Source of the DNA: Hymenochaete sp. R1
Taxonomy: Eukaryota > Basidiomycota > Agaricomycetes > Hymenochaetales > Hymenochaetaceae
Assembly (NCBI GenBank): GCA_019400425.1
Contig: JAFREE010000163.1
Coordinates: forward strand, 1 to 54,696
Direction of reading: 5' to 3'
Length of the DNA stretch: 54,696 bases
Part shown: piece by piece, positions 23,451-35,900 of the stretch
Numbering within the stretch: position 1 is the first letter of the stretch
Layout of the letters: every line of letters starts with the position of its first letter
Notes under the pieces: generated by a model
What the model saw: only the letters and a program-made list of their open reading frames with translations
Told to the model about the DNA's origin: nothing
Databases searched by the model: none
Made by a program: the position numbers and the translations under genes

Positions 23451-25887
23451 ATGACCTTATTCTTCACTCTCCCTGACAGTCTAACTTCTCATGGATTTGG
23501 ACTATGGAGAACGTCTCTCATTGCAATTATTGTGTTCAGCACCTACAAGCTTTTTCGATACTTTCACGTCTTGTACACGTCTCCATTGCGTCAACTCCAA
23601 GGACCTCCCGGCAAGTCTTTTCTGAGCGGAAGCCTCTTTCAAGTGCGAAACTGCGATGCGGAAATAATCAACGGGGAATGGGTGAATAAATACGGGAAAG
23701 TTATGACGGTCAAGACGCTGGTGGGGGTATGTGATTATTCAAATTACATGTTTGTTTCATGATATGCAACTGACACTCGTTTTTTACGGTTCGATAGTTC
23801 AATGCATTGCTTACATTCGACGCGCGTGCTTTGAATCATATCTTTTCTCACTCCGTCGATTATCAGAAACCGAAGGGTTTGAGGGACAAGGATAGAGTTT
23901 TGACTGATGGTGAGTGGTAATGATAATAATATTTATGAATCTGGTGTTTCACCTCGCTCTAGGTGTGCTATTTGCAGAAGGTACGATTTGAATACGTACC
24001 TTTGATCAATTGACGAATCGCTTTATCGTAGGCGAACAGCATAAGAAGCAGGTGAGTTTAAATCTCATTTTCCACATTTCGGCACTCAAGCTTTTTGACT
24101 AGAGGCGCGTTATGGTATGTGTACCACATAAATGAGACGAGTGAGCGAACATGAATTGATTCGTCTTAAAGAATCCAACATTTGGGCCGGCTGCCATTAA
24201 AGACCTTACTTCTGTCTTTCTGAAGAAATCTTGGGAGGTGATTATATTTTGACCCTTCGCTACTAAAGTCAGAGCAATAACTTTCGAATAATGTCAGCTT
24301 GTGGAAGCACTCAGGGAGCAGATACACGAGAGTGACGGTCATCAGCAAACGATTGAAGTGTCTTCTTGGCTCAGTCGAACGACGCTGGACATCATCGGTC
24401 TTGCAGGTGAGCAACTGGTTTCATTTTGTTAATCAAAGTGGCTTCTGACTGTGAAGATAGGTTTTGATTACCGTTTCAATGCGTTAAATGCCCATGGGAA
24501 ACCTAATGAGCTTAGCCAAGCTTTCTCACAACTTTTCGCAGTTCACGGGATAGTTAGAATTATTATGATCATCTCTAGTTTCTTCCCTTCAGCTAGCATC
24601 CTCACAAATTACGTCGTACGTCAAATCTTCCGATTCTCTTTCACGTAGAACCTTGACAAATAAGTTGCAAATCATAGGACCACTCTCGGAGTGAAAATGT
24701 CGAGAAAGCGAAGATGATTATGAATCGAATCGGACAGGAACTACTTACTGTCAGGAAGTCTGCTGCCCCTGCTACAAGCACTTCTGGAAAGGTTTCCGAG
24801 TCGGCGCTTGAGGAATTCTCTTTGGGTGGACATGACCTTTTGTCAGCGCTCATGAAAGCGAATATGGACACAGAGCTCCCTGCATCGCAGCGATTGACCG
24901 ATTCCGATGTCTTATCTCGTAAGCTTGCAATATTTTGGGAATCCGGGAGCGGGCTAATAAGGAATCATCGCAGAGGTACCGACGTTTATCCTCGCCGGAC
25001 ACGAAACTACCAAGTACGTTTCAAACATGCAAAGAAAATGTCGACTAACGTAAAAGCAAATAGTACTGAAACAACTTGGTGTCTCTTTGAATTGGCCAAA
25101 CATCAAGATATTCAGAGTCGACTTCGCAAAGAAATCGCCGGCGTGTTATCAGATGAACCTTCCGCTGACGAGCTCAATGACCTCCCTTTCCTCGACGCCG
25201 TGGTTCGCGAGACTCTCCGCTTCCATGCTGCCGTCCCCAATACTTTCCGAGTAGCTCAGAGAGATGATGTTATTCCAGTCAGCGAACCATTCTTCGATAA
25301 GAAAGGGCGGGTGAGGAATGAAATAAAGTTGGTGAAACATTTTACTTCTATGTTGTTTCAAATGCTGACTGCATTTTATTCTACATTAGAATACGTAAAG
25401 GAGACATGATCATCATTCCCATCCTCGCAATGAATATGTCGCCCGATATTTGGGGTAGCGATGCTCACACCTTTAAGTACGCCCTTATTGCCATTTGCCT
25501 TCAGTATACTAACTTTCGCGAAAGCCCAGATCGATGGCGCACCGTCCCAGAAGGAGCTAAATCCATTCCAGGTGTTTGGGGCCACATGCTTACTTTCCTT
25601 GGTGGATCTCGCAGCTGCATCGGATATCGATTCGCTCTTTACGAGTGAGTTACCACATAATCGATACCCTCTCGGTGATTAGTCACTCACGAAATCCTGT
25701 GACGATTCAAACTTTTGGTAGAATGAAAGCATTGCTATTCACTTTGCTGCGGTCGTTCCGGTTTGAGATGGCCCTTCCTGCCGACAGCTTCACAACAGTC
25801 CACGGGGCAGCATCACGTCTCTTCCTCAAAGCCGACATGAAAGCAGGTGCGCAAATGCCCCTCCGTGTAATCGCGAGCCCTGCGTAG
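23451..25887 (+). CDS. Cytochrome P450, tandem copy B
   Basis: Paralogue of the gene at 19361 with the same exon plan. The N-terminal anchor and the SPLRQLQGPPGKSFLSG hinge are near 23580. The motif AGHETT is at 24993-25010. The ExxR motif (RETLRFH) is near 25210. The haem loop FLGGSRSCIGYRF is at about 25597-25640. The last exon reads MKALLFTLLRSFRFEM, and the protein ends VIASPA at TAG 25885-25887. Protein similarity to copy A is visible throughout and strongest in the middle and haem-proximal exons, where long DNA stretches are almost identical. No disabling change was seen after splicing. It is probably an ER-bound monooxygenase of unknown substrate. Copy-specific differences lie in the N-terminal anchor and the Ser/Thr-rich segment near 24760, which may alter substrate or stability. 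Confidence 0.88.
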
Positions 25888-26255
25888 GCATTTGCGGTGT
25901 CGTGGGCTCTGAAGAGTTGTCATTGGTTGAATCAACGCCATAGGATTGTTGATCCGAGGCTCTTTTTTTATCGTGAACTTAAACTCACTGAATTTTTTTC
26001 GCTCCACCCACTTGATTTCTTGTAATTTCTTATTGAAGACAGGTTGACTCCGAGTCTCGCTTGTTTGTGTTTAATTCCGTTGACCAACTCGTGTCAGTCT
26101 GGAGATTGATGATATCATATTTGTCATGTCGCAGACTTGAGAAACCGTCTGTTGTTTGATCTCCCAACCCACCATCGGCGTGATTGATGCTTAGCCTTGT
26201 TTTTTTTAAACCCCTTTGCACGCAAGAAAAAGCTAGACACCCGGGATCATCCCTC

Positions 26256-26851
26256 AATGACTTCTTCCGTACCTTATTTACTTCTGGAAAAGCCTCTGCT
26301 CTTACTGCTGACGTTTACAAGCTCGACGTTTGGACAAATGCCTTATTCACTTCTCTTTTGCGTTAGTTATTTGGTTCGCCGAGTACATCATTCTGGACTG
26401 GAAACATACTCCAAGTCCGAAATTGTCGACCGGAAGCCGTTGATGGTGAGTGGGAGCGCAAGTACGGCAAAAACATGAGGACAAAAACAATTAAGGGGTG
26501 AGCTAAGGGCCTACGATGAAGAATGACTTGATCCACGTGGCTGAACCATCCTTGTAAGAAGGGGAAAGTGTAAAATTAGATTCGGTTTTGCTTGTCCACT
26601 TTGATTATACTTTTTTTTTCATGGATGTAGTCGTATCGGTCAAGGATTTGAATTTTTACAATAGGATAAAGGTCTCTTATTTACGCCCTTGCTCTCGTTC
26701 GACTTTGAGATGTCGGCTTCGAGAGAGATGGTATCTTGAAAGCGACGATAGTGGAGCCTCGGCCATATTTGAAGGCGGACTTGAAAGCGAGTCCGCTTCC
26801 GCTCACGCCGTATATGGCGCAGAGTGTAAACAGAGCCATTAAAGTTGAGAT
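26256..26851 (+). pseudogene. P450 pseudogene (copy C): first and last exons only
   Basis: Relic of the same P450 family. The left part (about 26256-26498) aligns with exon 1 of copies A and B: YKLDVWTNALFTSLLR, an in-frame stop, LFGSPSTSFWTGN, then QVRNCRPEAVDGEWERKYGK up to KTIK and a preserved GGGGTGAG donor. The right part (about 26665-26851) aligns with the last exon: an acceptor AATAG, then GLLFTPLLSFDFEMSAS, an in-frame TGA, then PYLKADLKASPLPLTPY. The first codons are in a shifted frame. All middle exons, including the AGHETT, ExxR and haem-loop exons, are missing. Only about 165 bp separate the two ends. It cannot make a working P450. Confidence 0.85.
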
Positions 26852-27047
26852 ACGATGGACCGACCGAGTAACATTAGTTCAAAATGCTTCATTTTATTCA
26901 TCTTTGTTAGAAATGTATCTTGTTATTCGCCTGGTATTTTACAAGTCCAAAGTAATTTTGATTTTGTGAGAGGCGATCGTGCATACTTAAAATTCGTTCG
27001 TTATCCACCATCCTCAGCAGAGAAGAGAATGATAGAAAATGTCCCAA

Positions 27048-29193
27048 TCACTTTCCTACAATATCTCCAAGCTGAGTTTTTGGTATTGCAGCCTCAAAGG
27101 CCCTCCGCTTCAATCTTGTCTCTGTAGCTTGTTCATAAGCAAATGCCAAACCAACGAGATCAAATTCGGAGAACGCCGTTCCGATGAAGGAAAGTCCAAA
27201 GGGGACGCCTGGGGCGGGGTAGACGGTGAGAGGACCTGCGCTGGAGATGGTGACATTGGCAGGGTAGAAACCCAAAGGGACGGTCACGATTGGATATCCG
27301 GCGACCGCTATTATGGGGGTAGAAATACACCATGCGTGATGAAAATTGGAATGTGAGCTGAGCGAAGAATCCAAAATGCAGCTGGCAGTATGTCACAATA
27401 CGAACCTGCTGGGACGGTGGTGAAACCTTCCGCAGGGAGAAGTAAGGCAGTGAGATTGTTAGCTTGGAGAGCAGCGTCAATGCCACGGGTGGCGCCAAGG
27501 TCTTTGTCGGAAGCGAGCGCAGCGAAGTAAGTCTCGTTCATGCCTGTGGTTGCCTCAGACTCTATTAATCTGTATTGAAAAAAAGAACAACAGGTAAATC
27601 GCAGAATTGAAATGGTTAATTATTTAGCTTTATCTGTTCCTTTGAATGCTTGTGATGCAATATGCAACTTACTCTGATTGGTCCGTGAAATTTGTGGGTT
27701 CTTCGAGAGAGGGATTGGCGTCGTCAAATGCAATCAAATCTGCAAGAGTACGAACACCACTCGGGTTCTTGAGCAGAGCGGCAAAATATGCGTTGAGTTG
27801 GATCTGTAAACAATGTTCAGCGTCAATGATACCATGCCTTCCTTCGCCCTTTCATATGGCTAACTCGCCTTGAAATCTACATCCAATACAATTGTCTCGT
27901 TATTGCTCCTTAACAGCTCTTCTGCACTCGGGAAATCCACCGGGTCAACTACTGTCGCACCAAGCCCTCTGATCACTTCCAACGCTTCCTCGAAAGCAAC
28001 GCCTACACTCGGATCATTACCCGAAACGTTCTCACTCAGAAAGACGCGCGGTACTCCGATGCGCGCGCCTGCGAGAGCATTTTTGTTGAGGGCTTGCGTG
28101 AAGTCTGGGACTGGGCTCGGTTGTGCGAGGGTGAAGTTATCATTTGGGTCTGGGCCAGCAATGATAGAGAGGACGATGGCGGCGTCGGTAACGGAACGGG
28201 TCATAGGACCGACTGTGTCTTGGTGCTCTGATATAGGGATCACTAGAAAAAGAAGCGTGGTGAAGCGCAGAGCAAAAACAAAGCGCGGGTATGACGATAC
28301 CTCCTGCTCGAGACGTCAGACCGACTGTCGGTTTGATTCCAGCGAGATTATTATGGTCGGTAGGGCAGGTGATACTCCCGTCTGTCTCTGTTCCCAGCGA
28401 CACAGTGACAAGACCGATGGAAGTTGCGATGCCAGAGCCTGATGAGGAGCCGCATGGGTCGGCATTGGGGAAGTATGCATTCGTGGATTGGCCTCCCCGA
28501 CCTGTCCAGCCCGATGCGATATTTCCACGGAAGTGAGCCCACTCCGAGAGGTTTGCTTTGCCTTGAAATTTTGGTTTTGCATAAGCAGGACACATTTTCG
28601 CAGGATTAAGTAAGCTCGAAACTTGCCTAAAATGATTGCACCTGCAGCTCGTAGGCGCTTCACGACACCAGCGTCATCAGGGACAACGGAGCCTAACAAA
28701 GCAAATGATCCTGCAGTCGTATTCATTCCTACGTAAGCTTAGGTCAGCGGACTATATGTTATTTGTGCCATTGTAATAATTGCCTTCTGAAGCTACGGTT
28801 GCAATATTATCCTTTAGTAAAATTGGGATGCCATGCAAGAGGCTTCGGGGGCCAGATGTTTTGCGCTCCTCGTCTAATGCGGCGGCATGCGCCAGAGCAG
28901 ATGGATTCGTCTCCAGCACAGCACGCAAAGCTGGTCCCTGGAGATTCACCTCATCAATCCGAGCGAAGTATGCCTAGGAGAAAGTTGAGATCATGAAGTC
29001 GATCGTTAGAGTGCTATGGGCATACCTTGACGAGGTCTACGCTTGTAAAGTCGCCTTTACCAAGTCCGGCCTGAAGCTCTGTTACGGAGGCTTCATAGAG
29101 GTCTGGAAAGTCCGTCGCTGACGTCAAATCGCACGAGACGCAAAGACGCAGGAAGACAGCGAAGAAGGCAAACACAATATCGAAAGCCCTCAT
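27048..29193 (-). CDS. Amidase signature family hydrolase, secreted type
   Basis: Ser-cisSer-Lys amidase. The catalytic Lys is in GIPILLKDN (about 28825-28850), the second Ser in CGSSSGSG (about 28450), and the nucleophile Ser in [11 protein letters not shown] (about 28365-28395). The glycine-rich AGIKPTVGL segment follows. Introns split the gene: for example, AIILG joins [12 protein letters not shown] across one near 28560-28625. The ATG at 29193 gives a hydrophobic signal-like start ([20 protein letters not shown]); an upstream ATG at 29250 would place a Cys-rich stretch in front and looks less likely. The C-terminus reads [17 protein letters not shown] and the stop is at 27048. Such fungal enzymes hydrolyse amide bonds of unknown substrates. 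It lies immediately right of the P450 cluster, converging on its pseudogene, so a shared catabolic or biosynthetic role is possible but unproven. Confidence 0.87.
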
Positions 29194-29834
29194 GATGAGC
29201 GAAGGCACGCAATCCGTACCGCCGCTTTCACAGCTACAGTTCACGAACATCTTTTATAGCGTCCATTCCAAACAGCACGGAAGCAGATTCGCTTAAGAAC
29301 ACGTCGAATAACATGCCGCTCTTATCGCGGTGCTGAAAGTGATGGGTTCCCGTAATTTCCATTTATGCAAACACCGACTCACGTACCTTCTACGGGCAAT
29401 GCGGGCACCCTCTTGATTCAATGCATATCGGTCAAATACCACATGTCTCGTGCCCTCATTTCTCATCCGAGACTTGTTCTGAGGGAAAATAGGACCGAGC
29501 GTTTGGTTTTTCTCGTCGTGGAGCTTGAAAGCCTTCCTAATATAGGTCTGATAAGGGTCGGCTGGGCCGCTAGCATTCGATGAGTACGAGCCACCAAGAC
29601 ACTTAAAAATAGTGACAGTTGTCAATTGACGGGATTGAAAGATCGAAGTTCAATTCAGAGTCAGTACAGAGAATCCTTCGAAAACAACTGAGTTTCAGCA
29701 GCATTGCCGATCATTACGATCGACGTTTGTATTGAGTCGCCTGTGCTCATTGTGCGCGCGCAACTGCCAGTACTCCGCAACGCTCACCGACCGACTCAGG
29801 CTACTGTCACTCAACCAGTACTGGCAAGGTTGAC
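29194..29834. other. Divergent intergenic region between amidase and phosphatase
   Basis: A 641-bp region between two divergent start codons that must hold both promoters. A 110-codon minus-strand frame (29293-29625) has no recognisable domain. No clear TATA or repeat was picked out. Confidence 0.45.
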
Positions 29835-32254
29835 ATGACACCTTCAGTAGCAGGTGCTGACATCGAACAGGGTAGTAGCGAATACAAGCCACTCCCTACT
29901 TACGACGATGACAGCGCCGAACACGAGACCCTGTTGAACCCGCGAAACACAGAACGTACCGACTCTCAACCTCATCATGAGCGTGCTGTTGTGCGCGGGT
30001 TCACTGGTTGTCACCTCATAAGTGCATTCGTTGCAGGAATCATTCTATCGACATGCATGTCGGCCTTGTTCCCTTCCCTTTGCGCACCGTTTGCAAACAC
30101 AATAGCGGACAAGGATCGAACCAATATTGCTGCGTTTCCAAACGCTGGTTCGACAGAGCGCCACAATTACCCCCCAGTCTCCCCAACGAACGGTGATACA
30201 TCTCTCTTCCCAACTAATGTTGGGTACGCCGGACCGACCCCGACAGGCGCTGAGCCTGGTGTCGTCCAGACTGCTCCGTCGTACCCTGTACACACCGGTG
30301 CTCCGGTGCTCGTAACGCCTTCAACTAAGAGCGGAGCGAAGGGTAGTGGGAAAGATGGTTTTGATATCTTCAAAAGCTGGGGGAACTTGTCGCCTTGGTA
30401 TAGCATCGACCAAGGTCTGTTCGGCGTCGATTCAGGCCCGGAAGCGCCGGACCAGTGTATTGTCACTGGCTTGCATTTCTTACATAGACACGGAGCCAGG
30501 TATCCTACTGCATATGGTATGCTTTTTCTTGCAAATGGTTGGATACTTTTTGTGATTTATTGTCTGGTATCAGCCGCGTTTGGTGGTCCTGCGAACTTCT
30601 CGGGTAGATTACACGAATCTGCGGCGGGTTGGAATGGATCTGGAGATTTGGAATTCATGAACGATTGGTGAGTGCAGTATTTTGATTAAAATACTTCCTG
30701 GTTTTCTCATTCGAATACGTAGGACTTACAAGCTTGGCGAAGAAGGTTAGACATCATATATACAGTAACTTTGTACCTTTGCATTGACTTTTACCGCTAC
30801 AGTTTTAACTCCTTTCGGTCGACAACAACTCTGTAAGCTCCTGTATTTTGAAACACAAGCCGAGATTGATCGATTTTCTAGTTGACTTGGGCATTTCTCT
30901 TCGTATCAAGTATGGATTCTTATTGGAGGTGTGTCGTTCTTCGTTCCCTTTATTAGCCTATCCAAACAATACGTGCCAGAACTTCACGGCTTCAAATTCA
31001 ATTCCAGTCTTCCGCACAGAATCTCAGTAAGCCTAGGGTAATATATCTTTTCCCATTGTATTCTGACGTGTGTTAGGGACCGCATGCTCCATTCAGCCCT
31101 CAACTTTGCTGTGGGATTCTTCGGACTACCCATCGAAGATAAATATTTGCAAAGTGTAACTATCGAAGAGAAGGGTTACAATAATACGCTTGCACCCTAC
31201 AAGACTTGCCCGAACGCGTGGGATCGAAGCAAAGCTGGCCGCTCGATATCATATCTCAAAGAATGGACGTCGATATATCTAAAAGACGCACACGAGAGGC
31301 TGGTGCCGCAGTTAAGAGGCTATGATCTCACAATTGAGGACGTCTTTACTTTCCAGCAGGTGAGTATCACTTAAACTTGAGAAGTGAAGCGCATCGCTGA
31401 CCCGTCTCTCGTAGCTTTGTGCTTACGAAGTGCGTGGTTTCCAAAACAGTAGAAAAGAAAAGTCAATGCTGATACTTGCTTGCTTCAGACTGTCGCCATT
31501 GGGTACAGTAGATTTTGTAGCCTCTTCACCGAGGAAGAATGGGAAGGCTTTGAATACGCAATGGACCTTTCCTTCTGGTACGATTCTGCCTTCGGTTCAC
31601 CTGTCGCACGTGTACAAGGTATTGGCTACATTCAGGAACTCGTTGCCCGCCTTACGCACAACCCGATACCTATTCACAACTCGTCCACAAACGCGACACT
31701 CGATGACGACCCGCTTACGTTCCCGCTTGATCAGAGCTTATACGTCGACGCGACGCATGAAGTCGTGGTATTAAATATTATTACGGCATTGAACTTGACG
31801 AAGTTCGCGAGCGATGGGCCATTGCCCAGCGACAGGATACCAGAGAACAGGTCGTTCGTGTCCAGTCGTTTGGCGCCATTTGCGACGAATATGCAGTTCC
31901 AACGTAAGCATGCGAACTTTGTCTCTGCTTTTCTCACCTCGATCTAACGCCGAACTTCCCTCCTGCTTGCACACGAAATGCAAATCATTCCGATCAGTTT
32001 TATCTTGCGCCGACCAAGGAGGTGATCAGATCCGGATCATCTTGAACGACGGTGTCGTCCCGCTGACAGGTATTCGTGGCTGTCCGGAACAGAAAGATGG
32101 ATTGTGTGCTGTCGATACATTTGTAGAGGGGATGCGGGAGATCATTGCGGAGACAGACTGGATATGGGAGTGTCATGGAGAGTGGGAAGTCCCGCCTGGG
32201 TCGGCATGGAACACAACGAGAGGAGCGCCCCCTGCGAGAGGGGAGGTTTCATGA
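29835..32254 (+). CDS. Histidine acid phosphatase (phytase-like), membrane anchored
   Basis: Branch-2 histidine phosphatase. The RHGARYP active-site motif is at residues 218-224 (near 30490), supplying the His that is phosphorylated. The proton-donor region reads YVDATHEVVVL (near 31745), so the usual HD pair is HE here. The C-terminal segment RIILNDGVVPLTGIRGC is typical of fungal phytase-like members. Unlike secreted phytases, the protein begins with a polar cytosolic-looking stretch (about 55 residues, containing LPTYDDD), then one membrane span at about residues 57-80, then a Thr/Pro/Gly-rich stalk. This predicts a type II membrane protein with an external catalytic domain. Several short introns follow the first exon (from about 30515). 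The ATG is at 29835 and the TGA at 32252-32254. The substrate may be phytate or another phosphomonoester. Confidence 0.87.
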
Positions 32255-32950
32255 TGTTTGGGTAGGGAGCTGCGCGATTTGTATATATAGAATACCAATA
32301 TTTTTATGTTAGGAACGCACGATTTCTGGCCTACATAATTCTCACTTAAAACTAGTCAAGAACAATATTGATCATCCAACATCTAACTCGAAACTTCCCC
32401 CCGAAATCCTATAGATGCAACCCTGTGCTCGTAACAATAAACGAGAGTGGGCATCTGAACACTAGAAGGACAGCGGAGTATTTCTGAAAAGTATTGCCAC
32501 TATAACAACTTGAGCATCAATATCAAGAGAGTATAGTACAGAATAAAGCTAATTTCAAGAGTGCGAAACTCAGCTAGTCAGTGCTCGGTAGTGTGAGGTT
32601 GCCAAAGATGGAACAATGCACGCTATAGCATATGTTATGTCTTTTCATTTCACATGTATATATTCAATGTTCGGGAAGTAGGGCAGAAATGAAGAAGACT
32701 ATTTTAGATGGTAGGAAACATGTTACATGGGGAAATTCAATACATTTTTAATGACTTGTCAGTTTGTACTCGGGGTCAGCGGCAACAGATCTGAGTTAAG
32801 GGTGACAACAAGGGGGAAAGAGTAAGAAAAGGAAAGGAGGATTCCATGAATGTCAACTCAAACAGTAAACCTTCCGATATCCAAAAAATGGCGAAAAGAC
32901 AAGATAGAGGAGAAATAAGGAAGAAAGACGTAAGGCAAACAATAACTTGA
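32255..32950. other. Convergent 3' flanks, no gene seen
   Basis: About 700 bp between the stops of the phosphatase and Argonaute genes. It is AT-rich with no protein-like open frame and presumably holds both 3' UTRs. Confidence 0.5.
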
Positions 32951-35900
32951 TCAGAGATAAAACATCGAGTTGCGCAAATTCTGGCCTTTGACTCCATTCT
33001 GCCAAAGCCTCTGCGCACTCCTCATCACCTCATCCTCCGGCCGACCACCGCCACCAGTGCTGCTTCCACCTCCCGCACTACTCATCTCCACCGCTGTCAA
33101 TAGCTCATGAATGTAGCACCTCCCCCTCTCACACGCCAGATCCGCATAATACGCTGGACTCACTAGACTCACTGCCTTCGTCGCCCTCGCGAACATATAG
33201 CTCACGTCGTTCGTCAACTTTTGCAAGCCATCCGCGCCAAATCCAATCTCGTCGTGCACGGCAAAGTAGTGCGTGGGCCGCGTGGTGCCCTGCAGTCCAC
33301 CGTGGGCCTGCAGGAAAAAGTCGAAGGCATAGACGTCTGTGACGCCCTGGTCGACGACGGTACCTGGGCGCGGGTTCCCGAGCGCGTCGGCGTGCGAGGC
33401 ATCGGTAGGGAAGAAGCGCGTGTGGTGACGTTTTCCGCAAACGACGATGGTGAGTTTGGGGCGGTAAGGGGCGTTAGTAGTTGGATTGGTGAATCTCTCG
33501 AAGGACTGGAGAATAAGAGGCATTTCTTCGCGCACGACGGTGGGGTATTGGCCCTCGGAGACGCCGTCGCGATAGACGAGGACGCGGGTGGGAAGCCGTC
33601 TGGATTTCTCGCGGAAGGCTTCGAGACGCTCGACCATGAGGTCTTTCAGACCCGTTATCATCTATGGAAATAAGGAAAAATAAGCTATCTGATGCATATT
33701 CAGTGTAAACGTCATTGACCTCTTTGCGAGTCTCCTGAATATTCAAACTCGCAGGGAATTGAGCATAATGTTCGTCTACACTCGCCACCACAGCTGCAAT
33801 ACTCGGAGTGCCCTTCAAGCTCCCCGGACCGGGATGCGTAACGTCCATCCCCACAAGCATTGTCGGTTCCGCCTTCAACCACCTCATACTATCCGGATCA
33901 AGCCCATGGTTCACCCCGCCCAGCTTCATGTTCACCTTTAGCGCGACGTTCGCGTAGTACTGCACCTGGCCCTTCTCGCGCCGAATCTTTTCAGCGTGCA
34001 CACAGACGGTATGGACGTCTAATTGAACGTCGCAGAGATGCTTGAGACCTGCGTAGATATGTTTGTCGCCGTTGGATAGGATAACGAGGACGAGTTCAGG
34101 CTTGGGTTTGAGAGTGAGGAGCGCGCCGCGGATGGCTTCAATGGCGCGTCGACGGGTAGGGTCGTTTTGGTTCTGCATATCAACATCGGTATGAGGGAAA
34201 TAATCACTCATGACAAGCGCGGAACGCAACGTACTTTGGGTGGCAAAACCGCTTCGGCAATCCTTGGCTCCCCACGAACCGTCATCCCACTCACTGACAT
34301 CATCTTCTTGAACCCACCCAGCACCTTTATCAATTCCGGATCCCTGATCCCGCCCCCGAACTCACTCTTCGCATTCCCATCGCGAATGCACAACACCGCC
34401 CACTGCCCAAGTGTCGCGCCCTGCGAGAACTTGACAGAACGCAGGTTCCAACTCGCACGCGCGTCGATCTCCTGCGACTTCTGCGCGTACATGACCCGCG
34501 GCGCGGGGAGCACACGCGCAGGGACGACGGCCATCTGGCCAGAGATACGGACGCCGAACCCGCCCAGCGGTTGCTCGGTAGTCGTGAAGCCAAGGGAGGA
34601 GAGCCCCTGGGAGACGATAGCGCGCGCGTTGGCGGCGGGGGGCTTGCAGGCGTGCAAGATCATTTGGGCGGTATGTTCGTCTGTGAGCTTCCCGCGGAAA
34701 GGTTGGCCGGGGAGGATTTGGCAGACTTCGGCGGGGAGAAGATTTGAACGGGCACCGCCGACGTCGACGAGGGGCATATCGGGGTATTTCAGGCGGAGGC
34801 CGTATTCTGGAGGACATCATAAAGTTAATGAAGTAAGAAAGGGGTGACAGAAATACAGACTTACTACGTTGGAAATACTCTTCGACAGTGACGCTCTTAC
34901 CGTCCGCTTCATCCCATTCAAACTTATACGTCTTAGCCGTGAAACGACTCGTCCTCTTCACATTCTTCTTATGGCCCAAATGCGTAGTTTGAATTCTGAC
35001 CCCCCGCACAAAGGCGTCAATCCTTGCGCCAAACGTCGCATTTCTGAATTCGAACATCGCGTTTGCGAGATTACCTTCGACATAGAACGCCGTCGTTGCC
35101 ACGTTGACGTTAACCATGAGGCTCTTGAATGTGGGTCGCACAGAAGAATAAAAGCCCTTCCAAGCTTCGAGCCCCCCGCCGAGAGGGAACGCCTCGGCGC
35201 GGAAGAAATAACGATTACGGCCGACGAGGACGCCATTCCGCATGGGATGCTGGGCGAGGATGATATTAAGCGCTGAAAGAACGGGAGCAACGTCCGTCGA
35301 GCGTGCAGAAGGGTCGCCGGCGAGGTACGCTCTGAGGCCATCGAGAGGAATCGGCTGGATGTATGTGATATCCAGCGAGTATGTCTTGCGCGTACCCTCT
35401 CTCTCCGCCCGCCCTCTGCCCGAGTCGTCCTCCTCAAAGTACGAAATCTCAAAAGTCAAAGGCTGTGGGAGAGGCTTTGCAGCGACCATTTTCGCGGAAA
35501 AGTCATGCGCTGTAGCCGTTCGATAGATCTGAAAATCGGGATGTGCGTCGAGAAGGTCGAATATGCGGCGCTTGACACGACGGATGGAGACTGCTGGGGT
35601 TATTTTGACGTCGTATTCGTATATGGGCCCCTTGGGGATCGATACTGGGAAAAAGTTTGAACGTAGCTGGATGGGAGTGCCGAGTGAACCCCATCCTGGA
35701 CGGACGGGGAGCTCCGAGCTCGTGGAAGAGATTGAGAGTGACTGGAGGGCGCTGACAAGGGATGATTGGGACTGGGTGTTCAATCGAGCGTCTACCGTCG
35801 ACGGCTGGTCTGGCGCCGAGAATATGCTGGCAAAGGCGACAAACGCATTGTCGATGCAGAGCGTAGATAGTCATTGGGACCATGGGCGTGCATGATAGTG

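Noticed and set aside
27870..28442. 190-codon plus-strand frame
   Set aside because: It lies antisense to the amidase exons that carry the catalytic Ser motifs.
29293..29625. 110-codon minus-strand frame upstream of the amidase
   Set aside because: No recognisable domain, and it lies in the divergent promoter region. A 5' amidase exon is unlikely because the signal-like start at 29193 is already satisfactory.
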